DNA from: Takakia lepidozioides
Lineage: Eukaryota > Streptophyta > Takakiopsida > Takakiales > Takakiaceae
Direction: 5' to 3'
Assembly: GCA_030704615.1 (NCBI GenBank)
Contig: CM060732.1
Coordinates: 14,758,001 to 14,818,000, forward strand
DNA: 60,000 nt
Shown piece after piece: positions 31,020-42,439 of the stretch (position 1 is the first letter of the stretch; every line of letters begins with the position of its first letter). The position numbers and the translations under genes are program-made. The notes under the pieces are model-generated. The model was given only the letters and a program-made list of their open reading frames with translations. It was not told the origin of the DNA and made no database searches.

Positions 31020-34000
31020 TTGGAAGCTCAAACAGAGTGCGGCAACGCACACTGTTTGAGACCCTGTCTTTGTGCTTCATTTTTTATGTGAAAATCGGTC
31101 AAGCTGGGCCTGTTTTTCTGGTTCAATCCACCACTGATTGGAATCTCAAATAGTGTACGGCAACGCACACAATTTGAGACCCCATTTGTGCTTCTCTTTT
31201 GATACGAAAATCGGCCACAAACGAGCTTGTCTGTCTGGTTCAATCCACCACTATTTGGAAGCTAAAATAGTGTGCGGAAACGCACACTGTTTGAGCCCCT
31301 TTTTTGATTTGAAATTCGGGCACATAGGACCACTCTGGCAGGTTGAATCCACCACGATTTGGAAGCTCAAACAATGTGCGGCAACGCACACTGTTATGAG
31401 CCCCCTCTCTGCTTGTTTTTTGATATGAAATCGGGCCCCTAGGGCCACTCTGAAAGGTTGAATCCACCCCAAACTGGAAGCCCAAATAGTGTGCAGCAAC
31501 GCACACTATTTTGAACCCAGTCTCTGCTTTGTTTCTTATGTGAAAATCGGGCCCCTGTGGCCACTCGTTGAATCCACCCCGAATGGGAAGCTCAAACAGT
31601 GTGCGGCAACGCACACTGTTTGAGCCCCCTTACTTGTTTGTTTTTAGATGTGAAAATCGGGCACCTAGAGCCACTCTGGCAGGTTGAATCCACTCCGCAA
31701 ACAATGTGCAGCAACGCACACTGTTTTGAGCCCCCTCTCTGCTTGTTTTTTGATGTGAAAATTGAGCCCCTAAGGCTACTCTAGCAGGTTGAATCCACCC
31801 CGAATTGTAACCTCAAACAGTGTGCGGCAACGCACACTGCCAGTGTGGCCCTATGTGCCCGATTTTCACATAAAAAAACAAGGAAAAAACGGGGCTCAAA
31901 CAGTGTGCGTTGGCGCACTCTGTTTGAGCTTTCAATAATGGGTGGATTCAACCTGTCAGAGTGGCCCTATGTGCCCAATTTTCACATCAAAAAACAAGCA
32001 AGTAAGGGGGCTCAAATTGAAACCACCCCTTATTGGAAGGTCAAACAGCGTGCGCCAACGCACACAATTTGAGCCCCCCTTTGTGATTCCTTTTTGTTGT
32101 GAAAATAGGCCACATAGGGCCACTCTGGCAGGTTGAATCCAACCCTTATTGGAAGCTCAAACAGTGTACGGCAACGAACACTGTTTTGAGCCCCGTGTAT
32201 GCTTGTTTTTTGATGTCAAAATCGGGCCCCTAAAGCAACTCTGGCAGGTTGCAACCACCCCTTATTGGAAACTCAAACAGTGTGCGCCAACGCACACTGT
32301 TTGAGCCCCCCTTTGTGATTCATTTTTGTTGTGAAAATAGGCCACATACGGCCACTCTGGCAGGTTGAATCCTTATTGGAAGCTCAAACTGTGTGCGGCA
32401 ACGCACACTGTTTTGAGCCCCGTCCATGCTTGTTTTTGATGTGAAAATCGGGCCCCTAAGGCTACTCTGGCAGGTTGAATCCACCCTTTATTGGAAGCTC
32501 AAACAGTGTGCGGCAACGCACACTGTTTGAGCCACGTTTTTAGCTTGTTTTTTGATATGAAAATTGGGCACATAGGGCCACTCTGGCAAGTTGAATCCAC
32601 CCCTTATTGGAAGCTCAAACATTGTGCACGAACGCACACTGTTTGAGCCCCCCTTAGTGATTCATTTTTGTTGTGAGAATAGGCCACATAGGGCCAATCC
32701 GCCAGGTTCAATCCAACCCTTATGGAAAGCTCAAACAGTGTGCGGCAACGCACACTGTTTGAGCCACGATTTTAGCTTGTTTTTTGATGTGAAAATCGGC
32801 CACATAGGGCCACTCTGGCAGGTTGAATCCACCCCTTATTGGAAGCTCAGACAGTGTGCGGCAACGCACACTGTTTGAGCCATGTTTTTAGCTTGTTTCT
32901 TGATGTGAAAATCGGGCACATAGGGCCACTCTGGCATGTTGAATCCACCCCTTATTGGAAGCTTAAACAGTGTGTGCCAACGCACACTGTTTGAGCCCCC
33001 CTTTGTGATTCATTTTTTATTTGAAAATAGGCCACATAGGGCCACTCTGGCAGGTTGAATCCAACCCCTATTGGAAGCTCAAACAGTGTGCGGCAACTTA
33101 CACTATTTTGAGCCCCGTCTATGCCTATTTTTTGATGTAAAATTCGGACCCCTAAGGCTACTCTCGCAGGTTGAATTCACCTCTTATTGGAAGCTCAAAC
33201 AGTGTGCGGCAATGCACACTGTTTGAGCCACATTTTTAGCTTGTTTTGTGATATGAAAATCGGGCACATAGGGCCTCTAGGCAGGTTGAAACCACCCCTT
33301 ATTGGAAGCTCAAACAGTGTTCGCCAACGAACTCTGTTTGAGCCCCCCTTAGTGATTCGTTTTTGTTGTGAGAATAGGCCATATAAGGCCACTCTGGCAG
33401 GTTGAATCCAACCCTTATTGGAAGCTCAGACAGTGTGCGGCAAAGCACACTGTTTTGAGCCCCGACTATGCTTGTTTTTTGATGTGAAAATTGGGCCCCT
33501 AAGGCTACTCTCGTAGGTTGAATCCACCCCTTATTGGAAGCTCAAACACTGTGCAGCAACGCACACTGTTTGAGCCACGATTTTAGCTTGTTTTTTGATG
33601 TGAAAATCGGGCACATAGGGCCCAGTCTGGCAGATTGAATCCACGCCCTATTGGAAGCTTAGACAGTGTGCGGCAACGCACACTGTTTGAGCCATGTTTT
33701 TAGCTTGTTTTTTGATGTGAAAATCGGGCACATAGGGCCACTCTGACAAGTTGAATCCACCCCTTATTGGAAGCTGAAACAGTGTGCGCCAACGCACACT
33801 GTTTGAGGCCCCCCTTTGTGATTCATTTTTAATGTGAAAATAGGCCACATAGGGCCACTCTGGCAGGTTGAATCCAACCCCTATTGGAAGCTCAAACAGT
33901 GTGCGGCAACGCACACTTTTTTGAGCCCCGTCTATGCTTGTTTTTTGATGTGAAATTCGGACCCCTAAGGCTACTCTGGCAGGTTGAATCCACCTCTTAT

Positions 34001-34625
34001 TGGAAGCTCAAAGAGTGTGCGGCAACGAACACTATTTGAGCCACGGTTTTAGCTTGTTTTTTGATGTGAAAATCGGGCACATAGGGCCACTCTGGCAGGT
34101 TGAATCCACCCCTTATTGGAAGCTCAAACAGTGTGCGCCAACGCACACTGTTTGAGCCCCCCTTTGTGATTCATTTTTGTTGTGAGTATAGGCCACATAG
34201 GGCCACTCTGGCAGGTTGAATTCAACCCTTTTTGGAAGCTCAAACAATGTGCGTTGCCGCACACTGCTTTGAGCCCCGTCTATGCTTGTTTTTTGATGTG
34301 TAAATCGGGCCCCAAAGGCTACTCTGGCAGGTTGAATCCACCCCTTATTGGAAGCTCAAAACAGTGTGCGGCATCGCAAACTGTTTGAGCCACGATTTTA
34401 GCTTGTTTTTTGATGTGAAAATCGGGCACATAGGGCCCACTCTGGTAGATTGAATCCACGCCCTATTGGAAGCTGAGACAGTGTGCGGCAATGCACACTG
34501 TTTGAGCCACATTTTTAGCTTGTTTTTTGATGTGAAAATCGGGCACATAGGGCCACTCTGGCTGGTTCAAACCACCCCTTATTGGAAGCTCAAACAGTGT
34601 TCGCCAACGAACTCTGTTTGAGCCC
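31020..34625. repeat. ~116-bp satellite, about 31 units, each with a 12-bp-stem hairpin
   Basis: Each unit contains AAACAGTGTGCG, a four-base loop (GCAA, CCAA or a variant), the exact complement CGCACACTGTTT, and then GAGCC, a variable T-rich part, GGCCACTCTGGCAGGTTGAA and CCCTTATTGGAAGCTC. Hairpin starts fall every 105-119 bases, e.g. 32272, 32384, 32500, 32613, 32730, 32847, 32963. Three spacer types exist: A (GAGCCACGTTTTTAGCTTG), B (CCCCCCTTTGTGATTCATTT) and C (TTTTGAGCCCCGTCTATGC). A block at about 31838-32015 is inverted. Units left of 32.2 kb are more diverged. Open frames on both strands here only translate the repeat. Confidence 0.9.
32272..34590. repeat. higher-order repeat of six to seven satellite units (~813 bp)
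   Basis: The unit order B-C-A-B-C-A-A runs from 32963 to 33775 and again from 33775 to 34590. Position-specific variants agree: the second unit of both has ATTCGGACCCCTAAGG and CACCTCTTATTGG; the sixth has GGGCCCA followed by GATTGAATCCACGCCCTATT. The preceding block 32272-32963 has the same order but lacks one C unit. This is the hallmark of amplification by unequal exchange of multi-unit blocks. Confidence 0.75.
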
Positions 34626-36645
34626 AGAAGAAAAACAACAAGGGAAATGCAAGGAGCCCGTGGGCCATCTCATTATTATTCATAGAGGCGCAGGGCCAAG
34701 AATCAAACGTAGCCTAGACAACTTCTGCCATCCTTCAGGGTCATACTCATAGACAGGCACTAAACAGAAGTACCAGTTCAAACAAAATAACTATATCACA
34801 AATCCAAAGGTAATGGTCTGCCTCGAGGCCCCTGCCCTGTCACCTTCCACTTGTGCTGTGCACTCACCCAGTGCCAATCTCTATGCCCAAAACCCAAACA
34901 AACAACTCGCTGCAACAATTCCAACAGCCTGTGCAACGGCTGGTATCCGTGTGATCTCTTTAGACCTTTATGCCTTTGAATTGATACGGGCTGTTGGATT
35001 TATACGGGGATATTTAGCACGTGCCTTTAGAGAGTAGTGTTTGTGCCATGTTTGGGTATAGAGATTGGCAATAGATGATTGCACAACACAAGTGGGGGGT
35101 GCCTGGACAGGGTTCTTATGTAACACCAGTCCAATTAGATTTTTGCTATTAATATTTTGGTTGCACCACTTCAGCTGCATAATGCATGTTTGTGTTTGTG
35201 ATCTCAGGTCCTGGAGTTGGAGGTCAATGATAATTGCAGATGTGTTTGATAAGCCGCTGTAGCATTGGCTACTCCACATAGAACTTTGAGTGCCCCATCC
35301 CTGTCCTTCAACACAGGATGTTAGCTTTATTTCTTTGTTAGAGTGGATTGACTTGTTCAAGCAATTGCCCAAGAATTGCCTATCCCAGATTACTGCCACT
35401 TTGCTATGCTGGGCTCTTATGCTATGTCCGAGGAGCTTGACGAATTTTCGTGCATAGTGGTTACTCCATAGCTTTAGGGTAAGGGCAAGGTCCTTGAGGC
35501 GTATCCTTCCTTTTGGGTCTATGATATAGGATTTTTGTTCGAACAAGTTCAGCTGCTTATAAATGTATGCCTGTGAGAATGGCACCGAGGGTTGGCAGAG
35601 ACTGTCCAGGCAATGTTTGATCCTTGATCCTACGCCTCTTTGAGTAATACTGATATGGCCCAGAAGCCCCTGGCATTTCTTTGTTTGTTTATCATTTGCT
35701 GGCAACTGGTAACTGTGTGGACTCTCTAGACATTTGTGCTGTTGAGTTGGTACAAGTTGTTGGAATATGTGTGTAGAGTTGTTTAACACATGTCGTCAGA
35801 GTGGGGTAGTGTTTGTGGGATGTTTGGGTATCGAGGAAGGTAATGGATGAGTCCGTAGCAGAGGTGGGCAGTGCCTGGGCATGGTCATTGGGGGACACCG
35901 TTCCAATTAGATCTTTGATACTAGTGTTTTGATTGAGCCCGTCCGGCTGCATAGTGCATGGTTGTGATTGTGATCTGTTGTCCAGGCTTTGGAAGTCAAT
36001 GAGAGGAGCAAATGTGCTTGACATGTAGCTGCAGCATTGGTTACACCATAGAGAGCTTTGAGTGACACATATCTGTCTTTCAGCACAGGATGTTAGCGAA
36101 ATTTCTGGGTTAGGGTGGGTTGACTTATCTGGGCAAGTATCCAAGAATTGCCTATCCAAGATTACTGCCGCTTTGAGTTTTTGATCACAACAGTGAGGGG
36201 CACTTGGGGGCTTTGATTTTGTTTGGATAAAATTTGTCTTCGGCAGGGGTAGTGTTTGTGGAGTGGTTGGGTATAGAGGGTTGCAATGGATGAGTCCCCA
36301 ACAACGGTGAGAGGTGCCTGGGCATGGACCTTGTGGATCACCCTTCCATTTAGATCTTTGATATTAGTTCGATTGAGCCAGTTCAACTGCATAGTGCATG
36401 ATTGTGGTTGTGGGCTGTGGGAGTCAATTAGAAGAGCGGGTACGCATGATATGAGGCTGTAGCAGTCGAGGACTTTGAGTGGCACATATGCGGATGGGAA
36501 GTGCCTGGACAGGGTCCTTGTGGGACACCATTCCAATTGTGCCTTTGAAGTTAATATTTTGTTGAGCCAGTTTAGTTCAGTATTTTGGTTGAGCCAGTGA
36601 TGCAAGTATTTCCACAGCCAGAAATCCCCACAACTCTTCATGTAT
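34626..36645. repeat. degenerate long tandem repeats with an inverted piece
   Basis: The order GTAGTGTTTGTG, TTGGGTATAGAG, GCAATGGATGA, GGTGCCTGG, ATTAGATCTTTGATATTAGT, TTGAGCC and GCATAGTGCATG recurs at about 35035-35200, 35808-35990, 36245-36410 and partly at 36495-36600. A reversed copy of one part lies at 34838-34900 (CACTTGTGCTGTGCACTCAC, then CCAATCTCTATGCCC). Minus-strand open frames of 155-273 codons reflect the repeat and share segments with each other; they match no known protein. The family is unidentified. Confidence 0.55.
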
Positions 36646-37785
36646 CTTCTTTCGGAATTGGGCTATACACTCTCGTGGCAATCATAGCACACTAGCATTG
36701 TCGTGTGTTGTGGCAACATATGAAGTTCCTGGGGAGGTTTCATTAAAACTGGAGGAGCCAGTTTGCCCCTATCCAAATGTCCTGAATCCGCCTGTCCTAT
36801 TGTAGCTGGGATTGGGGTTACTATCGTCTTAAGTTTTTGGTCATAACAACAGGTGACAATTGTGGCTTTTGATATCGTGTTGATATCTCCCAACGTTGGA
36901 TTTTCAACTGGTAGGAGCAGCAATGGGTATGAACAGCAGCTGGTTCGATTTACAACTAGCATGAGCGGCAATGGGTGCAATAAGCTGCCTGAGTTTGAGC
37001 AATGTAGTGTTGGGGTACCTTTGTTGCGACATCTTGTGGCATGGGGTGGTCTTGTGGCCTCTGGCAACCCCGTAACCTTTTAGCATAATAAGGGCTGGCA
37101 TGTAGCCTGGCAAAACGCTTGGGCATGAGGTGCTTGTAGGCAGAGTGTTGAAGGCACCAGAATTTAATTGCGCAACAGTTCGTACAATCGGGCATCTGTG
37201 TCAGTCGGTTGTGTACCAGGGACTTTGATCTTGCTTTATTGCATTGATTAGTAGTGGTGGTGCCTTCTTGAGGTGGGGTTGTAGTTTTCAGAACCCTACG
37301 GAGCTAATGGCTTGGTTGTCCATACCTTACCTTTATTGCATAGTACTAGTGAGCTTACACCGGCGTAACAAGTGGGTTTGCGTGCATCAACGTGCCAGGA
37401 GATTTTGTTATCCCTGCTTGGTACCTGTATGCCCGATTTTTTTTTAAATTTGCAGGTTGTGTTGTTGGATGAGCTCTTATACCTAGTATGAGAACGTTGG
37501 TGGCTAGGGTGGCGCCACATGGGTTGAACACCTGGGTTGCTATGGTGGTGCCACATGGGCTGTTGGTGTCCGTAGATAACGTGCATGGAGGTTAGCATGG
37601 GGATGGTTGTAAATTGGGATTGGCCCTGAGCAGGGAGTTGGACGTGAATGGTCATGTGTGTGCAGGGCCTCCTGTGATGCTCAAGAGATCGGGTGGAATG
37701 CTGCAGCGGTAGATGAGTGTTGTGGTTGCTAGACGATCGAGGGGTGCGGTCCATGCTGGTGGTGTGGCTATCACAGGTTGTTTGT
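36646..37785. other. no recognisable gene
   Basis: Minus-strand open frames of 134 and 167 codons exist, the second next to the broken gene that ends at 37786, but their composition (His/Pro/Ser-rich) looks like read-through of non-coding sequence. No repeat or RNA is recognised. Confidence 0.35.
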
Positions 37786-39922
37786 TTATCCATTAACATG
37801 CCCTCCTGACATTTCGCAGTCGTTCTGTGGGCTTCCTGTTAGCAGGCCCGACGGTGGTAGTTTGGCAAGTGCAGAGCTACTGGGTCCCGCTCCATTGAGA
37901 GTTGGGGGCTGCACCTCCCCAATGGTGAGGGTTTCCGGTAGATAATATTCAAAGTGTAATGGGACGTATGTCGTGGTCGCAGAGGCTTTGGCCAAGTTTG
38001 CAATGACTGCTAGTTGGCTATCGTTCAGAGGGAGCATAGCCCCCATGTATTCTGGCAGCTTGGAAAGTGTTGCATTTGCATGCGCTTGGAAGCTGCTCAG
38101 ATTTTGTGCCATATGATCAGAGATAGATTTCCTGAGCTTGAACATGTTGACTGCATTTTCCTGGGAGAAGGCTTGGGTAAAGTGATGCTCGAGGTTGAGC
38201 ATGTCGTTCTTGGTCGTGATCTGATGAGCAGCGAACTTTTCGTCCGTGACCAACGTAATCATCGCTTCCTTCACTGCCAGGAATTCATCTCGGCTGACCA
38301 CATCCTTTGTTGGCACATCCGCTGCTTGGATAGTGATGGAGTCGACCGTCTACACTAGAGCTTGGTTGATGCTGTCAGCTCCGAGTCTTTTGAGGATCGC
38401 ACCGCTCAACTGGGATAATGTCGTTGATGCTGTGCAGATGGGCAGAGAATTGGATGTACTTGCCATGTTGCAGGATGTACTTCCTCTTGTACCATCTGGC
38501 GTAGACTGCAGGATTGGTGCAAGTAAGGTTGACGATCCCTTCATGTCGGGTGGTCTTTGTCTTCGAAGTGTGGCAAAAGTAGATGTGCGCTACGTTGCTC
38601 GTGCCAATCAAACTTTTGAGGGCCTCCACTGTCTCAGCTTGTGTTCTAGCGGTGTTAAGATTTTTGATGATCACTGTAAGAGCGCTGTGTTCAGCAATGA
38701 TCTCCTTGGAGGTGGCAGGTAGGCCAAATGCACTTGCGTAGCGCTCCACTGGTTTGATTCTGGTGTTCTCAATCGTGACCCCGATGGACATGGAGCGTCA
38801 ACGAGTGTCATCTGATATGACGTACATGAACGCAAATTTGGAGTCGACCTTCGGTTTGGCTACATGCTGCAGTTCAAATTCGTCTTCCCTGAAGTATGCT
38901 TCCACCACAAAATGTGTAGCCAGCGTGTATCCGAGGTGGCCTTGCAGTGCTTCGCTAGTAATGTGCAGGGAGAAGTAGTCGTTTGTGGTTGCTATGTCGA
39001 AGCTCTTTTCAACCATACCGATGACATGTTCTCCTAATGCAAGCTCCAGTGCGAAAACTCGTTCATCTCTCAGGAGGGCGAGCCCATCTCGTTTTGGGTA
39101 CTGCAACTCGACTTTGAGCAGTCCATTCCATGTTGATGTTTTTGCCTTTGTGATGATGAGTATGGATGAGTACAGCTTGGAACCGAGAGGAATGTTCATT
39201 TTTGCAAACCTCCTCCTTGCTTTCTCCAAGACCACCAGCCGATCCATTTCTGTGTTGTGATCAAACCTGATCAATATGTGGTAAGACTCCGCAGCTAGCC
39301 CTGTCTGTGGATTGACCTTAGTGCCTTTGGGGAGTTGTGTCAGATGGTAGAATTGGCCTGTTCGACCATCGCACCGTTGTGCAGGGTATGGCCATTTGTG
39401 GCACTTTGGGAAAGGCACGGCGACAGACGATCATTTCTCTGCTTTCTAGCTGCGAGACTCCCAATTTCATGAGTTCTTCTTGTGATCGTAATTCTTGAAG
39501 TGGGGGAGTACCCACTGCCACTGCGCGCTCCTCCATTGTTCGGCACCCTAGCCAATTGCAGCTTATATCGATATGTGCACTGTAGGGGGGGCTTGGGGAG
39601 CTTCATTGTTGCTGTTGTGCTTGTTGAGGTGTGCTCGCAGAGGGGGAGCGACTTCGCTGAGCGGGGGAGGAGTGTTGTCACCGCTGAAGCATACCGGCGA
39701 AACTAGGACATTCTCTGAGTTGGTGTGCATTTCGGGTGGCAGGAACGCAGGCTTGTTGGTGTTTTCCTCGAGCTCGTTGGTATGCTCCATTTGTTGGGTT
39801 GACTGGTGTAACTGTTCAGGACCGTTGACAACTCCACAGGAACGCTTGGAGCTGCTCGGGGTGCTGGAGGTGCTCACGTTTCCACCGCTTGGAGCTCGTT
39901 TGGCAGATATTTTAGGCCCCAA
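37786..39922 (-). pseudogene. broken gene of unknown family, possibly a retroelement ORF1
   Basis: Five minus-strand open stretches follow each other from MGPKISAKRAPSGG (39922) to a stop at 37786. The frame changes near 39560, 39410 and 38350, and a single TGA at 38798-38800 interrupts an otherwise continuous frame of about 345 codons. The central part (VVLEKARRRFAKMN; KNLNTARTQAETVEALKSLI; VNLTCTNPAVYARWYKRKYI; GKYIQFSAHLHSIN) reads like an RNA-recognition-type fold seen in ORF1 proteins, by impression only. The last block is helical. No RT follows on this strand, so if it was a LINE or other retroelement the rest is gone. Confidence 0.45.
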
Positions 39923-40097
39923 AGTGGCGCTCCTCGTGCATGGGGTGTTGGCCTCACCGTTACCAAGGAACTGTTAGAGGGTTGTCTGGGACTTAAGACA
40001 GTTTTACGGGTTTTGTGGGGTACCCTTAATTTTTGCGCAGACTTACGGATGGTAGACTTGGACCAACACAGGCCTTAGGGATGGTAGACAGGCTTTC
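39923..40097. promoter_or_regulatory. possible upstream region of the broken gene
   Basis: This interval precedes the first Met of the minus-strand gene. No TATA-like element stands out. Included only because it is the non-coding link to the minisatellite. Confidence 0.15.
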
Positions 40098-40335
40098 ATA
40101 GTCAATCACAGCCTTACACAGTTAGACACAGTTTGAAACAGTTTGTCACAGTCTGACACAGCCTTACACAACTTGTCACAGCCTGACACAGCCTATCACA
40201 ACCTATCACAGCCTATCACAGCCCAACACACACAGCCCGACACAGCTTCACACAGCCCGACACAGCCAGTCACAGCTCGGCACAGTCACAGCCCAACATA
40301 GTTCGGCATAGCCCGTCACAGCATTCACAGGGAAT
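40098..40335. repeat. ACACAGCCTG-type minisatellite
   Basis: About twenty units of 10-11 bases with the consensus CACAGCCTGA or CACAGCCTAT follow each other, with loss of register near 40230. It is purely tandem and lies directly upstream of the broken minus-strand gene. Confidence 0.85.
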
Positions 40336-41620
40336 GGTTATTATTGGCAGGGAACGACTGTGTGGGAACGACATCTGCAGAGGGAACGTGCATTCTGTCT
40401 TGAATGACAGTTAGTTAATTAGGCGGTTAGAATAGTTTGCAGATAGATTAGGCAGAGTAGCAACAATGGGGGGGACACTTCTTGGATCACGACTTGGTCA
40501 TCAGGGAGAGAAGGACGATCTTGAGCAGAGGGAGGGAGAGCGCAGTGGAGGAGAAGACACGATCTGTTGATGCTTGATGAATGCAAGTTGTAGAGTTGTA
40601 CTGTAGAGCAGATTAGATATTCTATGGCTACGGCCTGATACTTGATAGATATTAATCTGATAAATACTTCATCACACTGTGTAGAGAGACCTGAGTGAAG
40701 CTGTGGAATGAATAGATGAGTGGATGGAACCTGGTAGATTGCTGAAGCAATCTGATACTTAATTATAGACAGTAAGGTAACTTGCTAACATGAATGCGAG
40801 AAGGAATACAAAACGGAAGCACCCCCATGATACATTAGCTGTAGGTCATGACTGATTGTTCTGAGCGGGCTGAGTGCTTAGAGATTTCCAACTCTTCTAT
40901 CTTGGAGTTCCCACCTAGGATAGCGAAGGGATGGGTGAGTAAAAGCCGCTCGACATTTGGCGACCATACTGAGGAACTGGGTCAAGAACAAACAGATGTG
41001 ACATGCATCTAGTGGGATCATGGTGGTGGGAGAATCAAAGAATTTGATGTGAATCAAATTCCCTACGGAACTGAGAAAGAAAGATTGTCCAAATAATTCT
41101 TTCAGAGGTTCTTGGAATTGCCAGACGGTTGCAAAGAAAACATTCTTGAGAGAGTGCATGATGCTGATCCAGAGTGGGGTCTGGAGAAAGGAGTGATAAT
41201 GATTTATCAAGTGGCCTGTAGAGGGAGAGCAAGTTGGTTACCAACACTGGTTTATGTGATAGCATTGCTATCCATTAAACGAGTGGAGTTTGAAAGCTGG
41301 GACGAACGGAAGGTGAATGTTTATACTCACATGCATGAAGAACTTGTACTGGTAAAGAATTGGATTCCTAAGGATATCCTGTGGATCAAACTTACACCAA
41401 GAACAGCTTTTTAGACGTGCTTGCCATATGGTTATATGGTAACGAAGTCTTCTAATATAGCCAAGGGTGCATTAAAGCTTGAAAGAAATCCAGGCATATA
41501 CGAGAGATACTACAGAAGAGAGTTTTGGTTATTGCCTCATTAAAGATATGAAAGACATGGGACATTAGTGTTGAAAGAGAAGCTAGACTCCACAGATATT
41601 CAGCAAAAAAATAAAGTTAT
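40336..41620. other. no recognised gene; weak coding signal on plus strand
   Basis: A 100-codon plus frame at 41112-41414 (EWGLEKGVIMIYQVACRGRA) overlaps minus frames of 76 and 110 codons. The plus frame could be the start of the decayed gene in the next entry. No family match. Confidence 0.3.
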
Positions 41621-42178
41621 TTGAAAGCTAATTATCCATATCTTTGGGAGAGAGGAATAGACACAGGGGAATCATCTGGACCTCTCACACCATTAAGACC
41701 AGAGAGTACATCACCCATACTGGAAGAAACAAAGTTGGATGCCACTCCTTCTTATTCTTTACAAGAAAGATTAAGGGATTTAAAGAAGATCAGCCACGAG
41801 GGGAAAGATTTGAGGTACATCCCTGGATTAAAGATTTGACAGAAATATTTTATCAGAGTTGGCATGGAACACCAAAAGCAGGAACTCCAGTTTCTGAATC
41901 ACAAAGACAAAGAAGGAGAGGATGATGTGGCAAAGCCAACGGAGAGTTCAGACTCTCCAACACCACTTCAGTTGAGTTATATGAGTGAGGAAGAAGAAAT
42001 CCAAGAGAAGAACTTGGAAGATGAAAACAGAGAGAAGAATTTGGAAGATGAAGAGTATGAAGAAGTAGACCCAACAGTCGAGATTGAGACTACAACCAGG
42101 ACATCCCAACCTGTTGGACCTGGATCAAGTGGAGCACTTGGATCACAGGCTAACAAAGGTGTCGGCTCAGGGGGATAA
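41621..42178 (+). pseudogene. acidic, low-complexity protein fragment, product unknown
   Basis: One frame is open from 41621 to 42178 apart from TGA at 41837-41839. The second half has a 12-residue duplication (EIQEKNLEDENREKNLEDEE) and a Gly/Ser tail, and is strongly acidic. It precedes the left array of element B by about 260 bases. It may be the tail of a gag-like or nuclear protein; no domain supports either. Confidence 0.3.
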
Positions 42179-42439
42179 GGCGGGCAGCTTGGATCTAGCT
42201 CTGGGGGGACAGGGAGTGTGGGAAGTAGTGCAACTAGAGCTGGGGATACTATAAGTACAGAGGGGCCAGTAGCAGGGAGTGCTCAGAAGTACAAATTTCG
42301 AAAATAAAAAACAATAAAAAAACAATAATTTAATGCAATGTGTCAGGAAAAACAAATATATTATTCGGCCCCTTGAAGGGAAAATTGCAGTTTTGACAGT
42401 TGTGCTCATGATATTTCGTCTTCTGCTGCCAATTCCCAG

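Noticed and set aside
31138-34548. A dozen open frames of 60-124 codons with shared words (CGNAHCL, GPLWQVES)
   Set aside because: They are translations of the satellite unit and change frame with unit length.
31020-34625. Regularly spaced palindromic repeats that look like a CRISPR array
   Set aside because: Spacers are themselves repeats of three types, unit length is about 116 bp, there are no cas genes, and the context is eukaryotic.
34968-35789. 273-codon minus-strand open frame as a gene
   Set aside because: It lies in a degenerate long repeat, lacks any domain, and neighbouring copies carry frame breaks at other places.
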